From contig NC_134311.1 of assembly GCF_949628215.1 (NCBI RefSeq), positions 62,914,205 to 62,978,204 on the forward strand: DNA of 64,000 nucleotides, given 5' to 3'. The stretch comes from Phalacrocorax aristotelis (Eukaryota > Chordata > Aves > Suliformes > Phalacrocoracidae). The notes beneath the pieces were generated by a model. The model did no database searches, was not told the DNA's origin, and saw nothing but the letters and a program-made list of their open reading frames with translations. The position numbers and the translations under genes were made by a program. Of the stretch, positions 48,601 to 63,319 are shown one piece after another. Positions within the stretch are counted from its first letter, which is position 1. Each line of letters opens with the position of its first letter.

Positions 48601-51600
48601 AATTTTCTTTTTGTTGCCTGAAATAAAACCGATGACTTGGAAGACTTCCCTCCATCACTCAGGACTCAAAGCATCAACACTTGAAGACTGTCAAGTACCA
48701 GCTTCTAGGATTGCAAATATTCCCTGAAGCTCCCAAGAATGGACTAATATTTGAAGAACTCTGAGTTTTTTTGCCTTTATCCATACTATTATCCTCAAAA
48801 GTATTTTGGAGCTTAGCACCTATGTAAGTGTCAGCTCCTGCTGAATGAATCAGTGTGTGTGTACCACTGCCACGCATAGGAAATAAGCAGCAAGCTTTGC
48901 ATTCAATATGCTTGAATTCAAGCATATGCTTTATCATATCCACTGCAAATTGAAGCTACTGTTAATTTTGTTTGTCTGTGCCCATCTGCCATTCCAGGCA
49001 GACAACTTCTACACTGTTGTCAGGATAATGCCAATCATCTTAACAGATGCTTGTGCTTTTATCTGTGCTCTGCATCACATTCCTCGAAGAGGAGGCTGCC
49101 AGAAACAAAATAGGTTTTCTGAAAGTACATAAGGGAACAATGGACAATAGGAGCTGTTCTATACAGCTGGGTATAAACAAGAACAGAACCCAGTTCACAT
49201 GGAATGAAAAACACTGTTTATCAAGATGTAAGTCAGTGGCTGGCAGGTTGCAGATGACATTTGGGATCTGACAAAGCACTAGAGCAGGCTGCAGACATTC
49301 GGTCTGTTAAAAAAAGGCACTGCTGGTGCTGGATGGAACTATTGGTACAGTTTAGATTGATTCTGTAAACATTTTCAGAGTGGAAAAAAAGAGAGAATTT
49401 ATTTATTTTTAGAAAATTCAAGACGTGTAATTTTAAAAAGTTTCCAAGTAAACCATTTCAAATATTCTTTTGAAATGACTGTCAATTGGCATTTCAGTTT
49501 TCCAAATACTGGATTAGGAAAAGGGTATCAGTTTAAAAAACATCAAAGCTGGTTGGCAGATAAGGTGTCTTTCTAAGGCGGGCAGGATGCTTAGAAAGTA
49601 TACAAGAAACAAGAGAAAACATCTCTGTCCTCCCCATACCTAAAATGCTTTTATCTCCACTCTCCCCAGCTGCCTTCCTGTATGCTTTCAGACCCAAGCC
49701 TCTGGTGCTGTTGGAGGACGTGGCTGGATAAGAGGAGAAAGAGAGGAAGGGAAGTACTTGTCAGAGCTGGATGGGAAGGGGAGGTGGTGTTGGCAATAAA
49801 GTTGTTATTTTTGGCCTGTGAGTTCTTCAAAGTATTCTTTCAATTGAAGATTTCTTATTAATAAAAACCAAAGCTAAAAGACCTGCTTAAAATCAAGCTT
49901 GGCTAAATGCAATTAGAAAAGTTTTAAAGATGCCTCTTCTCCCTGCTGCCCCTGAGAAAGAAGAAATCAGTGCTGTTGTGATAAAGTGGCCAGACTCATC
50001 TGCTTGCCATTTAGGAATGCTTCAACATCCACAGGCCTATAAGCAAGCAAACTCTCTTTCACTGTGCTTCCTTCCCAACACTGCTGAAAATGAAATAAAG
50101 GTTTGCTTTGTGTATCTAATAAAGAACTAGTTCATTTCACCACATTTTTACCACATTTTTTCCAAGGTGCACTCAAAATATTTCTCTCCCAATTTCTTCT
50201 GGTTTAGCCCCCTAATTGAAAAATCAAATAATTCACACTTTTCTACAGTCATATGACTAAGAAACAAATACTTCAGACCTAACTGCTTCTTTGACTGTTC
50301 TCAGTGTATTCAGAAAATTGTTAACAAAGAAAGATAACAGATAATTTAAATCTAAACATTTTTCTCTATTGTTGCAAGAACAACGTGACTGCCTTGCATG
50401 CTTCCTAAGAATTACTTAAAACACCTGGTGAACTTCACCTACATACCAAAACAACCCTGAGAATTACACAAGGACTGCATATATTTTCCAATTTACATCT
50501 GGAGGAGACGAGATGAGAAAAGGGAATGAGTCATCAGAAAAATTAAGAATGAAACACATTCACACTGGAAAATGAATGGTATATAATACTCTAAGATTTT
50601 GACCTTTTGACAAAAATAGTAGGTAATATTTCCTGGAATTTAACAAAATATTTGCAAACAAATAAACATACCAACTTTTTGTGTCCCCATCTCAACAAGT
50701 GCAAGTTTGTAAAAGTTACACATAAAAAATTGTATCTGTGTTTCTGTAGCTCTTTTTCATTCTTTTTCTCTTGTTGCTTATAACATCAATGAGATGAAGA
50801 GAAAGTGAGGACCTCTCTTTTTTCTATGGGAAGGCTCTATAATATGATATAGTTCTACTAGAAAAAAATAAGAATTAAACCCCAGTATGGTATGTCATTC
50901 TGTTAGCTCACTGGAACACACCTTTCCCACCATGGTTACATGCAACAACACCTACTTAGATGCTCAGATGATATAAATCAGCATTGCTGTACTCACTGAA
51001 GCAGAACTGAGACAATTTATATCTCAGCTGGGCTTTGGGTCTGGTCAGTCTAATATAAGCTTTCACAAGTTCTCCACGGAAAAGCAAATCACTGTAGTGT
51101 TCTTATCCCACTGATTAATTAATGAATGTTTATTCATAAGTCTCAACCGTCTCCAAAGCATCTCCCCTCACACTTCAGAATTTTTCTTTGACTGATATTG
51201 CTGTGGTGTCTGTCACGTCGGTGCTGGCATGTGCCTATCCTGACTAGACAGCATATGTGAGATTCCCCAGTTACTCTCTGATTTCACAAATAGAAATAAC
51301 TGGTGACTTAGTGGTTTCTATGGCAAACGTTGACCTTTTACTGCAAATCTTTCCACTGAAAATTAACACAATGAGGGTGGTGTTAAACAGTCAAAATAAC
51401 ATAATTGCTTAGTCTGATCATCCAAAACAGCAGCAACTGGGGAGTACTAAGCTTGAAGACAAAGACAAGAAGTTAAACCCATTGGTTAAGAGGTGTACAA
51501 CTCTTAACTCCATTTTCTCGGCAGGTGAACATGCTGTCTGGGTTTTGAAAATGTGCTGCAGTTTGTCTTGGAACTAGAAGGAGACACTGGATGCACAACA

Positions 51601-54599
51601 CTTTCGGGGAAAAGGACAGGAAGCACAAAGCAAATCCTTCTTTCTGCTGGAGGATGGAGAGCTCAGCCATGCACACCCCGGTGATAGTATCAAAGGATGA
51701 GAATAACAGAACAAGTAAATTTTTCCCTTTGTTATTACTTCCCTCCTGAGGACTGCTACACAGACGAAGGAATATCCTATAAATAAAATTATATATCAGG
51801 GAAAGTAATGCTATCAATGGGCCTATTTCTGAAGTCATACTCCATTCAGAGAATTCTGAGCAGTTGCAAAACACAGCTCTGAGGCTGCCCGTACCAGTGA
51901 AATCCCTGTTTGACTGTCAGGTGGAGGATTAAATCTACTCTGTGAGCAAACCCAAATGTTAAGGACATTTTTACAATAGATGGATTCTGATGGTCAAAGC
52001 CGCAGGTACTTGTGTAGTCAAAGAGATTTGGATCACTGAGATCCATACAAAGTCCCTGTCCTACTTCTAATTATTTTCATTGGATCACATGTCTGAAAGC
52101 TACAGCTTACTTAAAAAAAAAAAAGCCTCCACACTGTATTTAGGGGAAAAATGATGATCTGCGACATACCACTATTCAAATGTCAGCTATCAGATGACTA
52201 ATTCTGTTTTTTCCATACGAAAAACCACATTTGCACAAAGGAAGGCAACTGATTGCTTTCTTTCACAACTCTACACCTGTAAGAACTACAAAAAAACTCA
52301 CTTGATCTGTCAAGCATTACATTTTATGAGCGTCAATTTTACAGTCCTCAAGCAGAGGCAGGAGTGGGTTGAAAAAAATTACAGAGACCTGTAAAATGCA
52401 CAATAGCAGGCTTTCATTGTTAGCAGTTTTCAAACACTGGAGTTCAGCTGGATTCAGTGGTGCCGCATCAGTAGGAGTGAGGAGGGAGTTGGGTCCTCAA
52501 TGGGCAGACTGTTCCTCAGCAAACACCCACACAGGTAGTTAGACCTGAGATCTTGTCACAGGGATCATATTAGATTTGGCTGACCTCTGCCACTGGTAAT
52601 AAGAAAATTGGGACAACACTAGGAAAGCAAAGCTTTTTCTACTTTTAGAGTGTTTTGATCAATGTCTACCTCAAAGGGTTCTCACTGGCAGCACAAGATA
52701 AACTCTGCCAGGAGAACTAAGAGCGTCTCCAGAAAATTGGACAGATTAGTGTGCTGTGAATACAGAGCTGAGCAGAATGCAATGGAGACGCATGTCTATT
52801 TTCCTCATATACTGGGTAAAAAGAGTAAGGAAGCCAAAATAAACCAGGCATGCTGTGCTTAAAAGCTAAAGTGTTTGCAGAAGAAGCATGGCCAGATTAC
52901 ATAACAATAAAAAGTATTGTTTTCTGTGCAAAGAATATAAATCTAGAGCCTCGGAAAATCACATCTCATTGTGAGCATAAAAAAGAGTGGAGAGAAGTTC
53001 CCCTCTTTTGAAGGGCAACAAAACTGCGACTGGAAGTTGGGGGGTCTGCCTATGAAATAATTATAAGATCTCTGGATTACCTTGGATTTAGAGGAAAATG
53101 CAGACTGTAAAAGTAAATGATCAGTGAAACCTCTTCCCTAATTCCTTAGGATACTTACTTTTCTTTCTGATATCTATAAACCAGCCACACATATACAGAT
53201 AGCCACCTACCACCTGCAGGGCAGACAGCAAGGCAGGGGCAGCAAGGAAGAAACTCTCCCTTCTCTTTCCCTTCTGCTCTTTTTTCCTTTACACATTTTT
53301 TTCCTTTCCTTGTCTGTCAACATTTCTTTCTCTCTATTCTTCATCCATCCCCACAATCCTTTGTAGGTCTTCCTGATGCCTGATAGAAGTCAGAACGACC
53401 ATCAGCATCCAGGCTTCCTCTGTTTTGAAGCAACTCATCTCTGTTTGCTTTTGACTCCAACGATGCTGCTGTGAATAATTTCTACTTTGAAACTTCCCTG
53501 GGGAGTGGACATATCTTTGAAGCAGCCTGGGGCAGCCTGGATAGAGTTGGGGAAGTAATACTGGCAGTCCACATACCCAGTCCTATTTCTGCTCTCAGAG
53601 CGCACTCAGGTCCACTTGTATGATGCAACAGTTCAGTGAAGGTGGGTCTCCAGGCCCAGCTGCTGTTTTCAACCACCATATTACTAGACTCTCCTGGCTG
53701 GGAGGACTGTACCTAGTGCTTAGAGTGCAAATTTAGAGACCAGGTCTCAAACATGGGCACAAGTTTTACTAGTGTTGATATTGCTACTGCCAGGCTGGGG
53801 ACAGTGGGAAAGTATGGGGAAATCCTGCTCACATGGCAGCTGTCATTCTTAAACTGCTGAAGAGAAAAACGATTCCCATCCCAGCAGAACACCAAACACC
53901 ACCACTACGTCGATCTGAGGTGACTGGTAAAAGCTGGAAGGAGAAACTAGGTCTCACAATATTTGATAGAGATTTTGCACTGAAAGATACTGCAGATGAG
54001 CCCTACCCGTGATTGGTCAGTACCTGAACTTGTATTTCTGGTCTTACAAGTGGTCCTTTATGAACATGAGCTGTCAAGGGAGAAGCTTGATGTCTCTCAG
54101 ATCATCTTGTTGCTGTCTGTTTTGCACCAAGTTCTCGTGGCTAAATAACAGCAAGGAAACAAGCTTTCATCAGTCTAAAAAAGATACACAGGAATAGCAC
54201 ATGATCAGAGAGCTGGAAAAAAACACAGAGTGACAGCATTACTGATCTTGGAGCCCCTATCTGAATGGGTGGCTGGGCAGATGTGCAGTAAGATGTGGGA
54301 CTATGTGCACTGCCAGTGGGTGGGCAATGGTTGGGTTTATGGACTGCTTACACACAAGGTAGGGAAGTACCCCCTATATAGCAGTCTACAGGCATACTAT
54401 CTGGACTAGTAAAGCCACTTCATAAAATGGAGTAGGTATCATTGGTACCGTTTACAGATGGTCTGTAGCTCATGTTTCAGAGTACATCTTTCTCTCTCCC
54501 AGCTCCCACGGGGTCACCCAAACGACTGAAACATTCCTTGGTAGTAACAGTGCAGAGTGACCTGGCTCCAGTTCAGCCGGTCTGGACAGTGGAGTAGGA
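48601..54599. other. non-coding region
   Basis: No recognisable exon or RNA gene. A long pyrimidine-rich stretch lies at 53251-53352. The minus-strand frame at 51473-51874 has no identifiable domain. Confidence 0.5.
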
Positions 54600-54760
54600 T
54601 ACAATAACCAGGCTGCTTCCAAAATGTAATCTCAGGGTTGAAATACCACACACCAGAACAAAGTGTTCACACCGGGTTTATTAGGGCACTGAGGGATCTG
54701 CCAGACAGGATGAGTCAAACATGCCTTTAAGTGTTAAGAGGTAGCTTTTCAAACCAACAC
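54600..54760 (-). mobile_element. possible LTR end (solo LTR remnant)
   Basis: Read on the minus strand, an AATAAA (54682-54677) is followed by about 60 bases with cccggtgtgaac and gttctggtgtgtgg words and then gattaca. This is an R-U5-like arrangement ending in CA. No partner LTR, gag, pol or env similarity was found nearby and the 5' boundary cannot be set. The call rests on layout only. Confidence 0.22.
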
Positions 54761-56606
54761 CCTCCTTAAGAAAATTAATGGATTAAAAATTAAAACAATC
54801 TAGTTCTTCTTTGTACAAGGCACTGTCCTTGCTGGGAAGCACTGGGAAACCTGGCTGGATGACAAATTAGCCACAGAGTGACAAAAACTGAAGCTACGTA
54901 AGGACTTATCCCCCCAGCCTGCAAAAACTGTAGCCATTAGGAATCAGCTTTTACTGGTGACCAAGTCACCTTGAGACCTTCCAGGTCTCCATGTTTCTAT
55001 GTGTACTAGATTAAAACTTTTTTGATTAAATCCCAGCCCTGTCAAGCTCAATGCAAATGTTTTTGCTTGTGTTAGTAGGGCTTTAGGTTAGTACTATTAC
55101 TTCCCTTTCCATTCAAGGCCATATATCACTGAGTTTGTGACATCTGCTTCATCAAGGACACTAGCTTTTATGGTCTTTTTGATGTTCTCTTCACTCCAAA
55201 TCCCTTCTGTACTTTCCCAGGTCCTCTCACCCAATGCAATGCCCCCAGGCACCCGAGCACCAAGCCAAGAGCACAGCCTTCAAATAACATTCTTCCAAAC
55301 TCTGTGGCAAAACCTATACAATATATAAATATTAACTGTATTAACCATTACAGAAACGTATCACCAAAATATTAAAAACCTAGAGGCAGTTCTACATAAC
55401 GTCCCTTTTGCAGACCAGCTCACACACCTCATCTCAGTCTACTATTTCTCTCTCCTCTATTCATCAGACCAATTTCCTATCCCATTGGGCTGTTCTTGTT
55501 TCTAAACTGCCTATGCAGCGAGAAGCACAGCACTTCTGTTACCCCAGGCAAACAAATGACGATAAAGTGACAGAGAACTGGCAGAAACTCCTCAAGAAAA
55601 AGCTGCAATGAGGTAACTTGTTCAGATATGAGAAAAAGAAAACCACACAGCTTCTAAAGGGTGCATGAAATCAATAATTTCCAAATTCTAAGGAATAAAG
55701 AGCCATAGTAGTGGACTTAATATACTGTATACTCCACAGGCTCCAGGTTGCTGTGAGAGGTTTGGTAAATCTCGCTGTGGCAGAAGGCCCATGCCAATCC
55801 CAGCTGTGCTCCACACATATGGCATGGGGAAGCATAGGTGCTAGTCCAGCAGTTCCTATCAGTCTGAGCCATTGTTGAGAGGTTACTATCAGACAGCACA
55901 AAAGGGAAAGCTGGGGTCTCCGGAGAACAGCATGATGACAGCCATCTCATGTGCCAGCTGCTGTAGTTGTCCCCTCCTTTGCCAGGTTTGAGGTTAATGG
56001 TCTCCCCTAGATTTGACAATCTGGTCCTTGGACTAAGGCAGAGGTAGAGTTAGACCTTCTGAAGGAAAAGGGGAAGTTGTGAGACAAGGCCTTTCTGCAA
56101 CCAGGTCTGGATGACTGCAGGTTATTCTAGTCACATGGATTTCTCAGAGATGGTTTCAAATCAGAGATGGAGCAAGAGAAGGCTGTAAAGAACAGGGAGG
56201 GTATTGAGAATCTAATTTGTGAGAGGAGGCTAGATAGACAAGCTAGGCTGGTTCAGCCAGGGCTGAGGGGAAAAAGTGTGCCATCTACATATACATTGAG
56301 GGAAAAGCTCAGCACCAAGGGCTTGGTAACTGCTCAGATTAAAAACCAATGTTGGCACAAGTGAAATATCAGCTACCCATAAACTACTTCAGCTGAAAAT
56401 CAGAAGTTTCCAAACCATTAGAACAATCATGTTCAGCCGCAGTTTTGCAAAGGCAGAATCAGGTACAGGACAGGGATGAGACCAGGCCATCTGTGTGTTT
56501 TAAGATAGAGTTCAATAAATGAACAACAGTAATTATTTTATGAGGTAATGTCTGTAGTAGCCGGCAGGGGGAATTTAATGAGTCGGGTGGTCTATTCCAT
56601 CCTACG

Positions 56607-56652
56607 TTATTATGCACCCACAGCCAACATTATTCTGTACCCACAGCCAACA
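56607..56652. repeat. two-copy imperfect tandem repeat
   Basis: Two adjacent copies of about 22 bases, ttattatgcacccacagcca-type and ttattctgtacccacagcca-type, differing by a few bases. Confidence 0.75.
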
Positions 56653-58957
56653 GAGAAAAAAGAGGCTCCCATTGCTTCTAATGCAAGTGCTTTAATAACA
56701 ACAAAACAGTCAAAACTGTGAAGGCTGCAAAAATAGCTACCATGAGCCATAGATAATTTAGCAAGCACAGCAGCACCCGTGTTAAGATTGATGCAAGACA
56801 GGAATCCAATCCAGATGTAAAAGCAACTCTCAGCAGAGGGTATTGGTTTACAGGAAGAGGCAGCTTTCTGCATAGCCATGGTGTGAATTTACTACAGCTG
56901 CATTTGGTAAGTAATCTCAAAAGCAAAGCCGTACAAAACACATTTGCAAATGCACCTTTTAATACAGGCAGCAGAAATGACAGCCATGTGAGTATGAGAG
57001 CAGGAGGGCTGTAAAGACATCACTCACTTCTACTGACATTAAAGGCAGCACATGAAAAAGCACCAGACGCCCAAACAGAATGATAACAATGATGCTGAGG
57101 ACAGTTCTCAGTAATCCAGGATTCACTTGGTAAAAGAAAGTTGCATTACCCTTATTGGAAGAATCTGAACTCTTTGCATGGGCAAATGAGAAAAACAGAT
57201 CAGTGTGGATGAATAAAAATGATTTTCCTAGACAGTAAGGGTCTAACTAAAGGGGACTGAGTTACAAACAGCAATCATGAAGTTACTGATCAGCAAAAGT
57301 GGCATTAAAAGCCTGCTGAAGCCAAAAAGAAATAGTAAAACTGCATAAATCAGTGAAGCAAAGTGCATCAGAAAAACAAACCTCAAAACTGTATGAATTT
57401 TTTTCTATTTTACTACTTTTATTCAGCATTCTGACATACATTGCCTGTAAATATGCTGCCGCAGTGTCTGATCCCAAGACAGTCTCTAAATCAGTCATGC
57501 CACGGAATGAGATGATGTTTTTCACTAAAACCTAAGAACTTATCTCTGCAAATGTCTTGAGGGACATCACGTGCCACTGCCCTGGAAGTGAAGCCCTCTC
57601 TGGGGAGCTGTTTTTCTCTTTCAGTGTGCTGAAGCCAGGGATATGAAAGCATTTTCTTTAGCACCATCCCTTCAAGTTCCTCTGCCTCCTTTGACCGGTA
57701 CAAAAGCTGAATTCTAATCTCCTCCCTGTGGTAAGATAACTTGCATATTTTTGCTGTAGTTGTGTTTCTGTTTTTTCTTTGCTGGACTTTTGGCTGGCTG
57801 ACAGTTGTTTTGCTTTGGCAGATAGAGGTGAAGACCTGGTTCAAGAGTCCCAGTTCTGACAGATTATCTCTGAGGAAGCTTCTGGAGTTGGAATCTTTAA
57901 ATAGGTTCCCTTGAAAGAAATGACCTGAGACTTGCATATAGATTAGCAGAAGAGAGGCCACTAAACTGCAATGATTAACACTGAACTTGGCGCAAATGAG
58001 TATTTCTTCTAAGGCCAGTGTGACAGTTCAGACACTTGCACATGCATATATCAGTAAATACCTGGGATAAAGAAATGCATCTTCACATACTGAAACCAAA
58101 GAAACAAGCAAAAATAATACAAGCTAAGGCTACTGCATTGTTTGGTGCACTTCCCACATTTGTTTTAATAATCATAGTTTGATTTCAATAACACGTACTA
58201 TGCAACTAATATCCTCATTATTATATTCTGTAAATTAAGGAATTGTGTTGCTAAGAAAAGATGAGATGTTGATCTGTGACTAGGAGAGACTACATGGAAA
58301 GCATCCTGTGTTTGCTGGCGCTTATCCTGTAGGGAATAAGGCAGTCTACACCATGGCAGCATCATAATATATACTCATGCTTCTTCATGGCATGTCTTTT
58401 CTAAAACTGTATTGCTTTAGCAGAAAGAACAGCCTTTATTAGTGTAATCAATCAGCCGTGATAATTCAGGCATGAGCCTGAGGACAGCAGGTAAGGACAG
58501 CAAGTCCTTTACTGCGCAGCCTGTAGATACGTGCACAGCCACAACCTGATGTAATGGGCCTTACCACCCACAGGGAAAAGAAGAGGAGGAGGAGCATGCC
58601 TAAGCCTTCACTTCATGGATAGCTCCAGGGAGAAAATGTAGTATCTGGCCTGCCTACATGGCTGTGATTTTCCTCTTGCTGTGGTAACAGTACTACACTG
58701 GGGATCTCCATTGGGCTGGCCCTGTGAACAGCTCAGTAAGGACTATCACTTAGTGATAGTCATCTTGAAGCCACACTGCTGCTGTCCAGGTGAAGGGCAC
58801 CTCTACCCACCAGTATCACCCACCATTTTCTTCTCTGGGTTCTCCAACAGTCAAACCTCTTGCCCCTAGTAGCACCTGCAGCCTCCTCTGCTGAGTCCCT
58901 CAGGCTGTGCCACTCTGGCTGAAAAAGAGGAAGATTTTAGTTTCCTGGATCACCTGT

Positions 58958-59009
58958 TCCTGAATGCATCCAGAATTCCTGAATGAATGCATTCCTGAAT
59001 GAATCCAGA
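58958..59009. repeat. imperfect short tandem repeat
   Basis: Three interleaved copies of ttcctgaatg followed by aatgcatt or aatccaga. Confidence 0.7.
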
Positions 59010-61173
59010 GCTCTCTGATAGAGTTCATCCAACATCAGGACAGGAGCAAGAGCTGAGTACTCATTCTGTGATATCTTGGAAGGGACAGGGTTTGTATAGT
59101 GAATACCCGAAGCAGGCTAAGAGGTCTTGGTTTGAGGCACAGGCCACCAAGGGGAAGAAAGGAAGCATTTGGATCCCTAGTGATGCCAATGCCGCCATCC
59201 TCCTTTATTCAGAGCAGAGAGCCTTGCCTTGCTTTGGGTTTGCATGTTATGATCTCTCACAGCACAAGCTGTATTCTCAATCCCAGTGGCAGAGGATAAG
59301 CTATCATTCTGAACTACTGAGGACTGCCAGTCCTGGGTGCACACAAATTTCTCTTTAGGTACCTACAATATTCAAAATTGTGAAAGTGGTTTAAAACATA
59401 CATGGACCAGCATCCCATAGTAACATGTGGGATGTACCCATGCACTTTTGGGAAACCTATTTTTGTTGCAGATGTGTAGCCTGAGCTTCAAGGTGCTGTG
59501 CATTGACAGATGTTATTGGCTTCTGTAAAAATTCAGTTGTCTAATTTAATAACTTAGGACCACATGGTCTACCTTTTAAGACTTCAATGAGGGATCACAA
59601 GATTTTGTAGAACAGGGCCCTTGTAATTTAAATTACCAGAACAATAACATAAGAGATTCTTTTACTCCATTTTGAATGCTGACTTTAAATATCCTCTTTA
59701 CTGAAAAAATAAAGTCCTTATAAACAATGCCCTTTTTAAAATTCACTTGGACTGCTTAATGTATCATTGGAAAACTTGAGTACGGTTGGATCCCGTCTGA
59801 ATTGAATGGCTCCTTCATTTTCCCCAGAAGCTCTATTTCAGCAACATTTTACTTTATAAGGCACTATTTACTTAAGAAATTGTTACAGGAAAAATATTTT
59901 CTTGCGGCATCAGGACTCCCTCTAGTGTCATTTCAGCGAGGCTCTTTGGGAACCTGTATGGACCACTGCAAGTTTGTGTTTGCTTTTGACGAAGACTACA
60001 GAGCATACATCCATAATTTCTTGTTTGTATGTGAGATGTTAGGAAGCTTTCGTCCACCATGCTGCCCCTCCACGCAGGAAATCCAAAGTGAACATTTGCC
60101 ATCTGATACAGTGTTAAATTAAAATTAAGATGTCAAATGAAAATGTCATTTTAATGCAATAAATGTTGGGTTAATAGTGCTTTACTTGAAGACTATTAAT
60201 ATCTTCTATGTAGCTTCTTTACATTATCAGCACAGGACCTCTCCTGACTGCTTGCAGACAGTGTCCTATCTTTCCCATCAGAACCATCCATGTCTTCTAA
60301 GCATTTGTTACTTATCCACAACAGTAATTTCAGCATAATTTAACCAAAACCAAACCAATCTGATACAAGTTGTTTCAAATCACATGGTGAGTTTTGGTTT
60401 TCTTAAATTGGTTGAAAGCCTGTGGGAACCCTAAGGAAGTCTTGGCTGCAGCAGCAATCTGCAAAGAGTATTAGTGATTGAAAATTGAATAGAAACTGGA
60501 CTCTAAAAAGGTTTCTGGTACCACATGAAACTCCTTACTTCTCAGTGGAACCTTTCTCCAACCAAATTCAATAAAAAGAAACTGATGTGCAGTGAATTCT
60601 AGTCATCAGTAACATCATGCATTCTGCTTTAACTAATACACTGATTGGCTGTCAGATGCAAACAAGCAGATCTCCACCATTAACAGGAAGGAATGTCAAC
60701 TAGCTGAATGGTTTTTCACATTTGCACAGAAGTACTCAGCACTAGAGGTCAAATACTGAATTTGCAGCTGGCATATAGGAAAAAGGGAAGAAGAAAGAAC
60801 ACAAACCAGTATGTTTTACACACTAGATTTCTGCCTGTCTGACCACATGACCAGGATTTTTTGTTTCAGAAACAAGTCTTGTCATGCTTGCAAGATGTAA
60901 GAAACCCTTGAGTAATAAAAATCAAAGATGACCAAAAAACCCCCAACCCCCCCAACTGCAGGAACAAAGAGAAATTCAGATTTACATTTCTTAAGAAACC
61001 AAAGTCCTGCTGACAGCAAGAGGTGTTCAGTGTTGGAAACTCCTGAATGACTTAAGAAAATGTGGCTTAAAGATGTAGGCCATTTAGGCCTTTCTCAAGA
61101 TGTGGCCTTTCTCTTCTGGAAGTCTCTTAATGTTTGTTTGTTTTAAATGACCATGGACATTTCGGTGTGAGTC

Positions 61174-61535
61174 AGTCCAACCCCTCTACTCAAAGTAGGG
61201 TCACCTACAGCAGGTTGCTTGGGGCTGTGTCCTCTCAAGGATTGAATATCAACAAGGATGGAGAACCCACAGCTTGTCTGGGCAACCTGTTCCATTGCTT
61301 GACCACCCCCAATGTGAGGAAGATTTTTGTGTTTAAATGAAATTCCCCGTATTTCAGTTTAGGGCTTAGTTATTTCAGCCCTTTAGCTCTTGTCCTTTCA
61401 CTGGATACAGCTAAGAAGTCCTGCTCCATCTTCTTCACATGCTCCCATCACCTGCTCATAAACACTGATGAGATCCCCCTGAGCCTCCTCTTCTCCAGGC
61501 TGAACAATCCCAGCTCTGTAAGCCCCTTCTCCTGC
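61174..61535 (-). mobile_element. CR1 LINE 3' segment, about 360 bases
   Basis: The + strand runs from agtccaacccctctactcaa through tgtctgggcaacctgttcca and ttgaccacccccaatgtgag to gagcctcctcttctccaggc and tgaacaatcccagctctgta. This is the reverse complement of the CR1 3' region just after the LFSLEKRRL coding part. The terminal octamers are missing, so this copy is trimmed at both ends. It differs from the two larger CR1 copies and represents another subfamily. Confidence 0.88.
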
Positions 61536-63319
61536 ATTAGAGTGGATTGCCTTTCATTGGATGAGAGGTAATTTTGAAATGAGCATAATAAAAAAAGAGA
61601 TTACTTTGTTTAAAGATAATATTAGTTCAGGGATTGCTGAGTTACCTACTCGGGTTACACATAATAATTGACTGATGACACTTTTGTGACTGTATAGAGT
61701 GTACCTACAATGTGGAATAGATTGTAAGTTTCATATACCCTAAAATGCATCACATTCCCAAATTTCATCCTATCCCATGAACCACAAGGTATTTAAAAAA
61801 AAGCCTCATTCTTTTTCACAAAAGCTTGACAGTGTGACATCTCCAACTGTGTCACTGATTTGTTTTCCCCTTCTCTAAACTCAGACCTCCAGCTAGCAAC
61901 TGGTCCAGCACGGAGTACCCCTGCTTGGACAGCGTCCTGAATGTGGCCACACCAACCCTGCACGTGATACTGGGGCTTCCACATGCCCTGTGCCACTACC
62001 TCTGCATTTAGCTGCCAAACACACCATACGTATTCGGTACTCCTATTTACCTACCTCCTGCCTCTCATCCAAGCATCTGCTGCATTACTTTTTTCGTAAT
62101 GTGGTTCTGAATATTAATTCCCAAGGCCTACAGTGCAAGTGATGCTGCCCCCTTTGAGGTATATCCAAGGACTCTCATGACAAACTCCTCTGTACAGGGT
62201 TGGGGAAGCCAAATACTCCAAGGTGGGGATACATTAAGTCAGATCTGTGCAACACAGGAATGGCGCAAAGGCAAAGTTTTTCCCCAGGCTTCTCTGTCGC
62301 AGCACAGGGTTTCACTGCTGCTTACCTGGAGGTCTGTTTTTCTAGCCTCAGTCACATTATTGATCATTATTCCACGGTAAATCTTTTTTTGCCCTTCTTG
62401 TTCACATCTAAGACTGACGCTTTTTTACAACTCCTTCTCCAGGTTTTCACAAATCTTCTCCAAGCACCAGTCTGAAAAGAATGAAGCTTATTAGGTGTCT
62501 CTGCCTTTGAGATCTTTAATAAAACTGTTAAGTGATATCTGGGTGAAGATACCTCCTTGTGATTTCCCTCTGGGCATGGATCCCCCTTCCTGCCGTGTAC
62601 ATTATTCTGAAACCATAAAGACAGCAAAGCCTGCCAAAAATTTCTAAGGAAAATGTAGACTAAATGATAACTGCAAACCTCAAAGGAAGAGGAGAACCAG
62701 ACAGCTGACCTAGAAAAGAGATTCATGCCATCACAATTTTTCTTCTTTCTGCAGTTTTGGAATATTATCTCGGTTACTTACTCTGCTTGCTTAGCATCAG
62801 ATTTCAGGTCACAAATTCCAGGCCTATGTGTAAGGGAGTAACAAGTTAAAAAAATAACCAACCTGTTGAGACACATTGCAATACACCCTGCCAGCTGACA
62901 ACATCAGAGAAAATTTTATGACTGCAAGGCTGTTCCTGGCACGGATGATGTATGTAACTGAAGGCATGTCTGCATATTTGAATTAGGTAGGGTAAGTGGC
63001 TTAGACACGAGTGGTTCAAGTGTGCTTTTTAAAACATTTTCTGAACTGAAATCTTGTGCTTTCAAGCACAGAACACCAGCGGTGAGATGTGGAATGCAGA
63101 ACTTTGCCTAACTTAGGTCCTGTACCGGTTATAATCATCTCTGGTTGTACTCCTAATGCTTTGTCTACCCGTTACGGAAATCCTCCCTAAAGAAGTATGA
63201 TGTATTTCTTTATACACAGCATGCAAATTCTATAAGGGACGGGACTGCTCCAGCTAGAAGAGAAGGCTTTGGGGGAACCTTGGAGCAGCCTCCTGCTGCT
63301 GCCGGGAAGGACACTGGGA
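61536..63319. other. non-coding region upstream of the CpG island
   Basis: AT-rich with no recognised exon or repeat. It probably includes distal promoter sequence of the gene that begins near 63813. Confidence 0.5.

Larger units (their letters stand above)
54761..61173. other. non-coding region
   Basis: Contains a short tandem duplication at 56607-56652 built on cacccacagccaac and a cctgaatgaat-type imperfect repeat at 58958-59009. The longest frame (57491-57961, minus, 156 codons) lacks any recognisable domain. No gene is supported. Confidence 0.5.

Noticed and set aside
56216-56272. Possible CR1 scrap (gaggaggct ... ggttcagccagggctgagggg)
   Set aside because: Only a few words match CR1, with wrong order and spacing.
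57491-57961. 156-codon minus-strand open frame
   Set aside because: It has no recognisable domain, signal or splice context, and its length is within chance for a region of this size. It would need conservation evidence.
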